Below, piece after piece: positions 8,071 through 15,428 of a stretch of 60,820 nucleotides of DNA. Positions within the stretch are counted from its first letter, which is position 1; every line of letters begins with the position of its first letter. The translations under genes were made by a program, and so were the position numbers. The stretch comes from Botryobacter ruber (GTDB lineage Bacteria; Bacteroidota; Bacteroidia; Cytophagales; Hymenobacteraceae), in NCBI RefSeq assembly GCF_003347595.2, contig NZ_QCZK02000025.1, forward strand, positions 1 to 60,820. Reading direction: 5' to 3'. The notes under the pieces were generated by a model. The model ran no database searches, had not been told where the DNA came from, and worked only from the letters and a program-made list of their open reading frames with translations.

Positions 8071-8904
8071 TTAATGGCTTAAGCTATTGATTATATTGTC
8101 TATACGTTTTTTTATTATATTGTTTTTCGGGTTTATACCCTTGCATTTAACGGAATGTAAATTCTTAGTGCGTTTTCCGTGAAAAACAAAGTGCTTGCCA
8201 ACTGTAGTTGCAGATGATGTGTCATTATCGCCTGTGTAGAAGCCAGAGTGGATGTACTTTGTTAATTTGTCGAGTAGATAAAATACGTAGCCTTTTTTAA
8301 GTAAAAAATTAATTGGCGGTTCGGTAGGGTAACCTTCAAAATGCTTAGCGAAAGTAGAATACTCAATTTCAGCGATAATTTGTTCTTTAATTAGGGACTT
8401 GTACAGTACTTTAAGCTTTGCCTGGCTTTGGCTCCATACCATTGAAGTTATATCTAAAGCATTGTTTTTTTGAGGTTTTTTTTGTGAAGAACTACTGTTT
8501 TTTATTTCGGTAATTCTGCTAATTAGGTATTCAAACATATGAGGAGAAAGGTATTGTCCAGCGAGGCTTTCAATATGCCTTTCTAACCAATTAACATCAT
8601 GGTATAGCTCAAGCATTGTGAGTTTAGAATTCTTGATAATTTCCCTGAACTTTGCCTTAGTTAATTTTTCAATTACATGCGTTGCTTGGGGACCTTTAAA
8701 AACCCTATCTTTTACCTTGGTTAACTCTTCTTCCAGATACTTTATTTCTTCATCAGCTCCAAGGGTGCCTACTGTATGCTTTAGCGTTAGCTCTATTCTC
8801 TTCTTTTGAAGTCTAAAAAACTCATTCTTTTTTTTGATGACTGCTTTATAAAGTTCATCAAACAATTTCTCATCATCCTGAGTCCATTTGGTGTTTTTGT
8901 CCAT
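8071..8904 (-). CDS. Coiled-coil protein coupled to the integrase, weakly RteC-like
   Basis: 277 residues, Lys/Glu-rich, with long helices over about 1-140. The second half ('WSQSQAKLKVLYKSLIKEQIIAEIEYSTFAKHFEG' onward, ending 'VFYLLDKLTKYI') faintly resembles the C-terminal part of RteC, the excision regulator of Bacteroides conjugative transposons, but the match is too weak for a firm call. The ATG directly follows the integrase stop (8907/8904) with no gap, so the two are coupled. A role in regulating excision is an inference. The C-terminus is strongly basic. Confidence 0.5.
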   Translation of the reverse strand: MDKNTKWTQDDEKLFDELYKAVIKKKNEFFRLQKKRIELTLKHTVGTLGADEEIKYLEEELTKVKDRVFKGPQATHVIEKLTKAKFREIIKNSKLTMLELYHDVNWLERHIESLAGQYLSPHMFEYLISRITEIKNSSSSQKKPQKNNALDITSMVWSQSQAKLKVLYKSLIKEQIIAEIEYSTFAKHFEGYPTEPPINFLLKKGYVFYLLDKLTKYIHSGFYTGDNDTSSATTVGKHFVFHGKRTKNLHSVKCKGINPKNNIIKKRIDNIINSLSH

Positions 8905-10140
8905 CTACTTTTTCTTAAATGCTAACAAGCTATCTGAGAATTGCTTTTTGATTTCATCTTCAAAGGAGTCGAGGTAGTGTTCAGTTGTTTTAGAGTCCTG
9001 ATGGCCGAGAGACTCCTGAATATATTCTTTTGAAGCGCCGCTTCGCTTAAGAACAGTACTGAAGGAATGGCGGGCAACATATGTAGTAAGATTGATATCT
9101 AGTTTTAAATCATCTGCCATACGCTTCATATATGTATTGATATTTTTGGTAAGCTGATTGATAATTTTCCGCTCCTGTACTGGGTCCTTACATCCGTTTA
9201 AAAAGGGAAATATAAAATCATCAGGTCTAATTAATCTGTTACCCCACTTCCTAATTATTTTCTGTGCTTCTTCCGGTATTATGAATTCAATAGGCTTAGG
9301 GTCTATTCTTGTAGTTCTTTTGGTTTTGGCTCTATAGAAGGAGACTTTGCCCTTTGTGATGTTCTTACCTTTTAAGAGACAAATATCTTTTATATTCATT
9401 CCATTACACAAATAGCTAAAGAACCAAAGGTCACGGGCTTTCTCTTCGGTTGTACCCTCTTTAACAGGGTAATTATATATTTTTTCAATTTGAGTAAGAT
9501 TTAGCGCTTTTTTTACATTCCTTCCTTTTGGAATAGTGTAACGCCTGGTACCAAATGGATACTGTTCTGCTGAAATAATACCTGCTTCTTTAGCTTCATT
9601 TACAATAGTTCTTAAACTTCGTAAATAGAAGCCTATTGTCGTTAATGATTTGTCTTTACTCAACATCCAGTTCTCGTACTTTTGTAGAAACTCAGGAGTG
9701 ACTTCATCAAAAAGAAGCACTTTTTTAAACTTTGATAAGGAGCTTAAGGCATTTCCATAGCTAAGAGCTGTAGTTACACGGCCTTCTTCTTCCAAAGATT
9801 TGATATAAGCTTCAAATGCACTGTATACATCGTGTTTATTTCGGTTTGACTTAAAACGCTTCTCGAATTCAGCAAAGGAAAAAATAGGCAAGTCTTTAAT
9901 CAAATTTTCCGCTTTCTTTTCAATAGATTTTAACCCTTGTGCAATCTCCTTGAATGGTGAGCGTGGTTTAGAACTAAAAACTTTATTCCATTCTTCAGTA
10001 GTGAGCGCAACAGCTTCATCGTCTACAATAGTTGCATAATATTTAGAACGTCGATTATAGGTTATTCTTAATTTGGCGGGAAATCTGTTGTCAATTTTCG
10101 CTCTACGGGAGTCTAAAACTATGGTGGCTGTAGCGTTCAT
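8905..10140 (-). CDS. int: Tyrosine site-specific integrase, Bacteroidetes type
   Basis: 411 residues: an N-terminal arm-binding part, a SAM-like core-binding domain (about 100-205) and the catalytic domain (about 215-395). Visible catalytic residues are Arg357 in 'YVARHSF', His380 in 'ESLGHQD' and the nucleophile Tyr389 in 'TTEHYLD'. At the usual first Arg ('GxR') the protein has Asn249 (CNGMNIKD), a replacement also known among CTnDOT-related Bacteroidetes integrases, whose first Arg is likewise absent. The gene lies 157 bases from the tRNA fragment, so it is the enzyme that inserted this element into a tRNA gene. Confidence 0.92.
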   Translation of the reverse strand: MNATATIVLDSRRAKIDNRFPAKLRITYNRRSKYYATIVDDEAVALTTEEWNKVFSSKPRSPFKEIAQGLKSIEKKAENLIKDLPIFSFAEFEKRFKSNRNKHDVYSAFEAYIKSLEEEGRVTTALSYGNALSSLSKFKKVLLFDEVTPEFLQKYENWMLSKDKSLTTIGFYLRSLRTIVNEAKEAGIISAEQYPFGTRRYTIPKGRNVKKALNLTQIEKIYNYPVKEGTTEEKARDLWFFSYLCNGMNIKDICLLKGKNITKGKVSFYRAKTKRTTRIDPKPIEFIIPEEAQKIIRKWGNRLIRPDDFIFPFLNGCKDPVQERKIINQLTKNINTYMKRMADDLKLDINLTTYVARHSFSTVLKRSGASKEYIQESLGHQDSKTTEHYLDSFEDEIKKQFSDSLLAFKKK

Positions 10141-10297
10141 TTCTTTGTTAATTTGAGAAACAATTTGAGAAACAAATGAACGTAAATGTTGAAACTAAAA
10201 CAAACCAATCAGAATAAAAATTGCTTAAAAATGCTGATTTTAGCTATTTAAAGCATTAATAATAATTTTAACTAAAAATAGAAAAAGGCGCTTGAAA

Positions 10298-10342
10298 TGA
10301 CTCATAATCAGTAGGTGCCTGGTTCGATTCCAGGTGGGCCCA
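10298..10342 (+). other. attR: 3' fragment of a tRNA gene with anticodon CAT
   Basis: The fragment holds the 3' part of an anticodon arm (loop CTCATAA, anticodon CAT), the variable loop, a T arm (CCTGG TTCGATT CCAGG, 10318-10334), the acceptor 3' strand TGGGCCC (10335-10341) and discriminator A. The 5' acceptor strand and D arm are missing: upstream bases do not pair and are AT-rich. The origin is an elongator tRNA-Met or tRNA-Ile2. The intact gene should be at the other end of the element. Confidence 0.85.
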
Positions 10343-10352
10343 CTTGAACATC

Positions 10353-10390
10353 AAGCACTTACATCGTCTTTCGAAGTAAGTGCTTTTTTT
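10353..10390 (+). terminator. Terminator left from the target tRNA gene
   Basis: AAGCACTTAC (10353-10362) pairs with GTAAGTGCTT (10376-10385) around a 13-base loop and runs into seven T. It follows the tRNA fragment by 10 bases, as a tRNA terminator would, and belongs to the chromosome side of the junction. Confidence 0.85.
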
Positions 10391-10592
10391 ATGTAGCATT
10401 TGCCCGCATACTACCTGTTTGAAGCTTGTAAATTCAGGAAGCCAATTTTTTCAGTCGCTAAAAAACTTACCTGCTGTTTCTATTTCCTTTCAGCTGTTGC
10501 CACTAACTATTAAATACTTGTCCTACCGGATTTGGTAGCTACTAATTCAAAACGATGCTTTTTTAGAGCGTCATGTAGATCTGCGATCAGCT

Positions 10593-10752
10593 ACGACCTC
10601 GCAGCGTCTTCAAGACCTGCGAGTGTCTTGTTATAGTAGTATCCAAAACTCTGAACACCTGCTTCCATTCAAAAAGGGTAGCGCCTGGCATATGAGTTTA
10701 ATATATTACTGCAGAGAGACGCTCGCAGGTCTTGAAGACGCTGCGAGGTCGT
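10593..10752. repeat. 160-bp MITE-like element with 31-bp perfect inverted ends
   Basis: Bases 10593-10623 and 10722-10752 are exact reverse complements over 31 bases (ends ACGACCTCGCAG and CTGCGAGGTCGT). Pairing continues inward with one mismatch. The ~98-bp centre has no reading frame. No transposase is nearby, so it is probably a non-autonomous element or a large hairpin. It occupies the gap between the attR terminator and hsdM; the rest of that 800-base gap shows nothing else. Confidence 0.75.
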
Positions 10753-10959
10753 TGCTGCTTCATAGGTGTTTTTGATAATTCCATTCGTGTAAACTAAAGC
10801 AAACCACTATTTAACTAACTCCCGATAATTATATTACAATCAAACTTGTAATATATTCAAGAATAGTGGTAATTGGATACATGAAGTTCAAACATGGAAC
10901 AGCTATAACGCCTGGTTTCCTGTTTATCAACTTATCCCTACTAATAATCAATATCTTAC

Positions 10960-13308
10960 ATGAACACCACCGTACATAATAAACTTGTTTCCTTTATCTG
11001 GTCCATAGCCGACGATTGCCTGCGCGACGTGTATGTGCGTGGCAAATACCGCGATGTCATCCTGCCGATGGTGGTGCTGCGCCGACTGGATGCGTTGCTG
11101 GAGTCTACCAAAGAAGCCGTGCTGGAAGAACTGGCCTTTCAGCGGGACGAGGCCGGGTTTACCGAGTGGGACGAGAACGGACTCCGGGAAGCATCGGGTT
11201 ATGTTTTTTACAACACCAGCGAATGGACCCTGCAGCGGCTGCACGATACGGCTACCAACAGCCAGCAGATGCTGCTGGCGAACTTCGAGGATTACCTCAA
11301 TGGATTCAGCACCAATGTGAAGGAAATTATCGAGAAGTTTAAGCTCCGGAGCCAGATACGCCACATGGCCTCTAAGGATGTGCTGCTGAACGTGCTGGAG
11401 AAATTCACCTCGCCCAACATCAACCTGACGCCTTTTGATAAGACAGACCCGGACGGACGCAAGCTGCCAGCCCTGAGCAACCTGGGCATGGGCTATGTGT
11501 TTGAGGAGCTGATCCGGAAGTTTAACGAAGAGAACAACGAGGAAGCCGGGGAGCACTTCACTCCAAGGGAAGTAATCGATCTGATGACCCACATCATCTT
11601 TGAGCCGGTAAAGGACAGCCTGCCGCCGGTCATTACCATTTACGACCCGGCCTGCGGTTCAGGCGGTATGCTCACCGAGTCGCAGAACTTTATCAAGGAC
11701 GAGGACGGGGAAATACGCGCTACTGCCGATGTGCATTTGTTTGGCAAGGAGATAAACGACGAGACTTATGCCATCTGTAAGTCGGATATGATGATTAAGG
11801 GCAATAACCCGGAGAACATACGGGTTGGCTCCACCCTCAGCACCGACGAGTTTGCCGGGATGCACTTTAACTTCATGCTGTCGAACCCGCCTTACGGCAA
11901 GTCGTGGAGCAGCGAACAGAAGTACATCAAAGACGGCAAGTCCATTATCGACCCGCGCTTCCTGGTAAAGCTGAAGGACTACTGGGGCAATGAGGAAGAT
12001 GCCGATGCCACGCCCCGCTCTTCGGACGGGCAGTTGCTCTTCCTGATGGAGATGGTGAACAAGATGAAGCCGCTCCACCAGAGCCAGCAGGGTTCCCGCA
12101 TCGCCTCGGTACACAACGGCTCCAGCTTGTTTACAGGCGATGCAGGCGGAGGCGAAAGCAACATCCGCCGCTACATCATCGAGAACGACTGGCTCGAAGC
12201 CATTGTGCAGCTGCCCAACAACCTGTTCTACAACACTGGCATTACCACCTACATCTGGATACTGAGCAACAGCAAAGCATCGCACCGTCAGGGCAAAGTG
12301 CAGCTCATCGATGCCGGACAGCTCTACCGCAAGCTGCGCAAGAACCTGGGCAACAAGAACTGCGAATTCGCGCCGGAGCACATCCGGGAGATTGTACAGG
12401 TATATGAGGAGATGCAGGCCGTGGAGCGCGAAGGCGACGAAGGCATTGCTGCCAAAGTTTTCGACAACAGCGACTTCGGCTACTACAAAGTAACCATAGA
12501 GCGACCGAAGCGCCTGAAGGCACAGTTCACCGCCGAGCGCATAGCTGAGCTGCGTTTCGATAAATCGCTGCGGGAGCCGATGGCCTGGACGTATGCGGAA
12601 TTTGGTGAGGAAGTTTATACCAACCTTGCCCGGCACGAGAAGGCTATCCTGGACTGGACCGAAAAGCAGGAACTTAACCTGAATGCCAAACAAGCCAAAG
12701 CCCTGGTAAACAAAGCCACTTGGCAGAAGCAGCTGGACCTGCTAAACACGGCTACCGAACTCATGCAGGCCATTGGCTCTGAGGAGTACAGCGACTTTAA
12801 CCTTTTCCGGGAGCAGGTAGAGGCCGCCCTGAAAGCCAGGAAACTGAAACTGTCTGCCTCCGAGAAAAACGCCATCCTGAACGCCGTAAGCTGGTACGAT
12901 GCCGCAGCAGAGAGAGTGGTGAAGGGTGTAGCAAAACTTTCGGGCGAGAAAATGGTCAGGCTGCTCGACCACCAGGGCTGCACCGAGCAACAGCTGGCCG
13001 ACTACGGCTACTTTGCCACCGGCAAGTCAGGCGAGTACCTGGAGTACGAAACCGAAAGCGACCTGCGCGATACGGAGAACGTGCCGCTGAATGAAAACAT
13101 CTACGATTACTTCCTGGACGAGGTGAAGCCGCACGTGCCGGAAGCCTGGATTAATCTAGACGCCACCAAAATAGGCTACGAAATCAGCTTTAACAAATAC
13201 TTCTACCGCCACAAGCCGTTGCGTAGCATCGAAGAAGTAAGTAGCGATATTCTGGCGCTGGAAGCCGAAAGCGATGGCCTGATAAGGGAGATTTTAACCT
13301 TGGTTTGA
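10960..13308 (+). CDS. hsdM: Type I restriction-modification methyltransferase subunit HsdM
   Basis: 782 residues. It holds the HsdM N-terminal helical domain (about 1-150) and the N6-adenine methylase domain, with SAM-binding 'DPACGSGGM' (about 230) and catalytic NPPY at 309-312. A ~280-residue C-terminal extension makes it longer than a classical HsdM (~500-550). The extension is mostly helical and of unknown role, a form common in Bacteroidetes loci. It methylates adenine in the target read by HsdS and protects host DNA. It is first in the hsdM-(GxxExxY)-hsdS-hsdR set. The stop lies in a GAACnATGATTT repeat that also opens the next gene. Confidence 0.93.
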   Translation: MNTTVHNKLVSFIWSIADDCLRDVYVRGKYRDVILPMVVLRRLDALLESTKEAVLEELAFQRDEAGFTEWDENGLREASGYVFYNTSEWTLQRLHDTATNSQQMLLANFEDYLNGFSTNVKEIIEKFKLRSQIRHMASKDVLLNVLEKFTSPNINLTPFDKTDPDGRKLPALSNLGMGYVFEELIRKFNEENNEEAGEHFTPREVIDLMTHIIFEPVKDSLPPVITIYDPACGSGGMLTESQNFIKDEDGEIRATADVHLFGKEINDETYAICKSDMMIKGNNPENIRVGSTLSTDEFAGMHFNFMLSNPPYGKSWSSEQKYIKDGKSIIDPRFLVKLKDYWGNEEDADATPRSSDGQLLFLMEMVNKMKPLHQSQQGSRIASVHNGSSLFTGDAGGGESNIRRYIIENDWLEAIVQLPNNLFYNTGITTYIWILSNSKASHRQGKVQLIDAGQLYRKLRKNLGNKNCEFAPEHIREIVQVYEEMQAVEREGDEGIAAKVFDNSDFGYYKVTIERPKRLKAQFTAERIAELRFDKSLREPMAWTYAEFGEEVYTNLARHEKAILDWTEKQELNLNAKQAKALVNKATWQKQLDLLNTATELMQAIGSEEYSDFNLFREQVEAALKARKLKLSASEKNAILNAVSWYDAAAERVVKGVAKLSGEKMVRLLDHQGCTEQQLADYGYFATGKSGEYLEYETESDLRDTENVPLNENIYDYFLDEVKPHVPEAWINLDATKIGYEISFNKYFYRHKPLRSIEEVSSDILALEAESDGLIREILTLV

Positions 13309-13337
13309 ACCATGATTTTTTTGATTTTGGGAATACT

Positions 13338-13730
13338 ATGATTAAGCAGGAATATCCGGATAGTGAACTGACGGGGAAAATTATCGGCTGCGCGATGGAA
13401 GTGCACCGGCACCTGGGAAATGGCTTTCAGGAAGTAGTGTACCAGCGGGCGCTTTCCATTGAAATGACGCTGCAGGGGCTGGAGCATGTACGGGAAAAAG
13501 AAATGCCGCTGCAATACAAAGGTTATGAAGTGGGTACGCGCCGGGTAGATTTTTTTGTGATGGACAAAGTGATGGTGGAGCTAAAAGCTGTTATCCAACT
13601 GGAAGACGTGCACCTGGCACAAGCCATCAACTACCTCGAAGCATACAAAATGCCGATAGGGCTGCTCATTAATTTCGGTAGTCCTTCGCTGCAGTTTAAA
13701 AGGGTGATGAAGCCTAATAAAAAGGGTTGA
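13338..13730 (+). CDS. GxxExxY family protein (PDDEXK_3)
   Basis: About 130 residues from ATG 13338 (MIKQEYPDSELTGKIIG). Family hallmarks are 'VHRHLGNGFQEVVYQ', which contains the GxxExxY motif, and a later 'VDFFVMDKVMVELKAV' with the D...ExK pattern of a PD-(D/E)XK nuclease fold. The function of the family is unproven. The frame stays open upstream to TTG 13305, giving NHDFFDF, but those codons are simply a copy of the GAACTATGATTT repeat, so I prefer the ATG. It sits between hsdM and hsdS and is followed by three direct copies of the same repeat, suggesting that gene and repeats travel together. Confidence 0.8.
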   Translation: MIKQEYPDSELTGKIIGCAMEVHRHLGNGFQEVVYQRALSIEMTLQGLEHVREKEMPLQYKGYEVGTRRVDFFVMDKVMVELKAVIQLEDVHLAQAINYLEAYKMPIGLLINFGSPSLQFKRVMKPNKKG

Positions 13731-13954
13731 ACTATGATTTGGTTGATTGTATGAAGACTATGAGGAAAAAAGTTTTGAACTATGATTTTTTTGATTGTAT
13801 GAGGATTATGAGAAAAGGATTACTGTTCTTGAACTATGATTTTATTGATTGCATGAAGACTATGAGAAGACAACGGAATTCAATAAGCCATTAATTTATC
13901 GATCCCCAAAATTTGAAAATCATAGTTTATCAAAAAATCAATAAAATCATAGTT
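13727..13954. repeat. Array of GAACTATGATTT repeats after the GxxExxY gene
   Basis: Three direct units of about 39 bases start at 13727, 13775 and 13829, each beginning TTGAACTATGATTT and continuing with TTGATTG(T/C)ATGA(A/G)GA(T/C)TATGAG. A fourth unit in opposite orientation (13917-13954) ends directly before hsdS. Further copies are at 13304-13345 (start of the GxxExxY frame), 14599-14679 (hairpin inside hsdS) and 15340-15413 (between hsdS and hsdR). Confidence 0.8.
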
Positions 13955-13959
13955 CAGAA

Positions 13960-14541
13960 ATGGAAGCAATAGCAGAAGGAGTGCAAGTAGCGAAATATCC
14001 TGCCTATAAGGATTCAGGTGTGGCGTGGCTGGGGGAGATTCCGGCGCATTGGGATTGTATTAAAGCAAAGTACTTGTGGAAGGAGAAGATTGAGCTATCT
14101 CAAACAGAAGAAGAATCTTTACTGTCTGTTTCTCAATATTTAGGCGTGAATAATCGTGAAGCTGATTCTCGAAGTGAGTCGCTCAAAGGATATAAAAAGG
14201 TAGCGGAAAATGACTTAGTTATAAACATAATGCTAGCTTGGTTAGGAGGGTTAGGTGTATCACCGCTCAATGGTGTAGTAAGTCCTGCATATGGGGTTTA
14301 CCAATTGCTTTCGAAAGCTGATCCTAAGTTTCTTCATTACCTATATCGTACAGACACTTATCTTGATGAATTTGCAAGAAGATCAAGAGGTGTCGTTCCT
14401 TCAAGATGGAGAATGTATACTGATGACTTTGGTCAAGTGCTAACTTTGCTTCCCCAAAAAGAAGAACAAACCACAATTGCCCAATTCCTTGACCGCAAAA
14501 CGGCTCAGATAGACAAAGCCATTGGCATAAAAGAAAAATAG
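13960..14541 (+). pseudogene. hsdS: hsdS specificity subunit, 5' half, ended by an in-frame amber codon
   Basis: The first target recognition domain of a type I S subunit: 'KDSGVAWLGEIPAHWDCIKAKYLW' at the start and 'LPQKEEQTTIAQFLDRKTAQIDKAIGIKEK' at the end, the central conserved helix. The frame then meets TAG at 14539-14541 where the family has Gln (KEKQIALLKERRQ), and continues open in the same frame as 'IALLKERRQVLIHNAVTKG' into the second half. One C-to-T change explains the break. The first half alone could still act as a half-subunit, since some HsdS proteins work as dimers of halves. The recognition domain is more AT-rich than hsdM and hsdR, as is usual for HsdS. Confidence 0.85.
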
Positions 14542-14598
14542 ATAGCGCTTCTCAAAGAGCGCAGGCAAGTACTCATCCACAATGCCGTTACAAAAGGG

Positions 14599-15348
14599 TT
14601 GAACTATGATTTATCTGATGGCATGAATACTATAAGGGAAAATCATAGCTCATCAAAAAATCAAAAAAATCATAGTTCAAAACAAATGAAAGATAGCGGT
14701 GTAGAATGGATTGGGGAGATACCGGCGCATTGGGAGGTTGTTAGACTGAAATATATTTCAACTGTTCAGAGTGGTGTAACGCTCGGCAAATCTTATACAG
14801 GCCAAAATTTACCTACTTACCCCTATTTGCGAGTTGCAAATGTACAGGCTGGTTACTTTAATCTAGATGATTTGGCTGAGATAAAACTACCAAAGCATAT
14901 AGCTGAAAAGTACTTTGTCAGAGTAGACGACATACTTGTTACCGAAGGCGGAGATTTGGATAAGCTCGGTAGAGGTACGGTATGGAAAGGCGAAATTGAT
15001 AATTGTTTACACCAAAACCACGTCTTTGCAGTTCGAATAAACAAAGAAGTTGTTTCTCCTGAATATGCTTCAATGTTGATGGAGTCTGACTATGGCAGAA
15101 AATACTTTACAAATACTGCAAACAAAACTACTAATCTTGCTTCAACCAACAGTACGAAGCTTGGTAACTTCCCACTAATCGTACCGCCTATATCTGAGCA
15201 GCAAGAAATATCAGCTTACGTTGATGAATCTTCGTCAAAATTAGTGACGGCCATCTCTTGCAAACAAAAAGAAATCGAGAAGCTGAAGGAGTATAAAGCG
15301 ACCATAATCAACAGTGCGGTAACAGGTAAAATAAAGGTCCAACTATGA
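14599..15348 (+). pseudogene. hsdS: hsdS specificity subunit, 3' half, same frame as the 5' half
   Basis: Second target recognition domain: 'MKDSGVEWIGEIPAHWEVVRLKYIS' followed by 'PPISEQQEISAYVDESSSKL', then 'KQKEIEKLKEYKATIINSAVTGKI', the C-terminal conserved helix. It is in the same frame as the upstream half (213 codons from its start). Independent translation could begin at ATG 14623 or, more sensibly, ATG 14686. The segment 14599-14679 is a GAACTATGATTT inverted-repeat element read in frame as 'LNYDLSDGMNTIRENHSSS...', an insertion in the spacer that normally links the two halves. Spacer length sets the distance between the two recognised half-sites, so this could change specificity. 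Confidence 0.8.
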
Positions 15349-15428
15349 TTTACAGATTCAATGATGAAATGAAAAAATCATGAAATCACAAAATCAAACA
15401 AATCAAAGTTCAGATAAAAAAAATAACC

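Larger units (their letters stand above)
1..10342. mobile_element. Right part of a tRNA-inserted integrative element
   Basis: The stretch is clearly richer in A+T than the DNA to its right. Its right border is a 3' tRNA fragment (10298-10342) beside a tyrosine integrase. Inward lie an excisionase-like gene and a DUF3987/BT4734-PriCT pair, a replication module typical of Bacteroidetes integrative and mobilizable elements. The cargo is a His-Xaa-Ser locus. No relaxase or conjugation gene is visible; the element continues beyond the left edge. The complete tRNA gene should lie at the unseen left end on the plus strand. The element type is inferred from the gene set. Confidence 0.8.

Noticed and set aside
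10298..10342. An intact tRNA gene
   Set aside because: Only the 3' half is present; the D arm and 5' acceptor strand are missing, so it is an attachment-site fragment.
13305..13337. TTG start for the GxxExxY protein
   Set aside because: The codons before ATG 13338 are simply a copy of the GAACTATGATTT repeat and overlap the hsdM stop.
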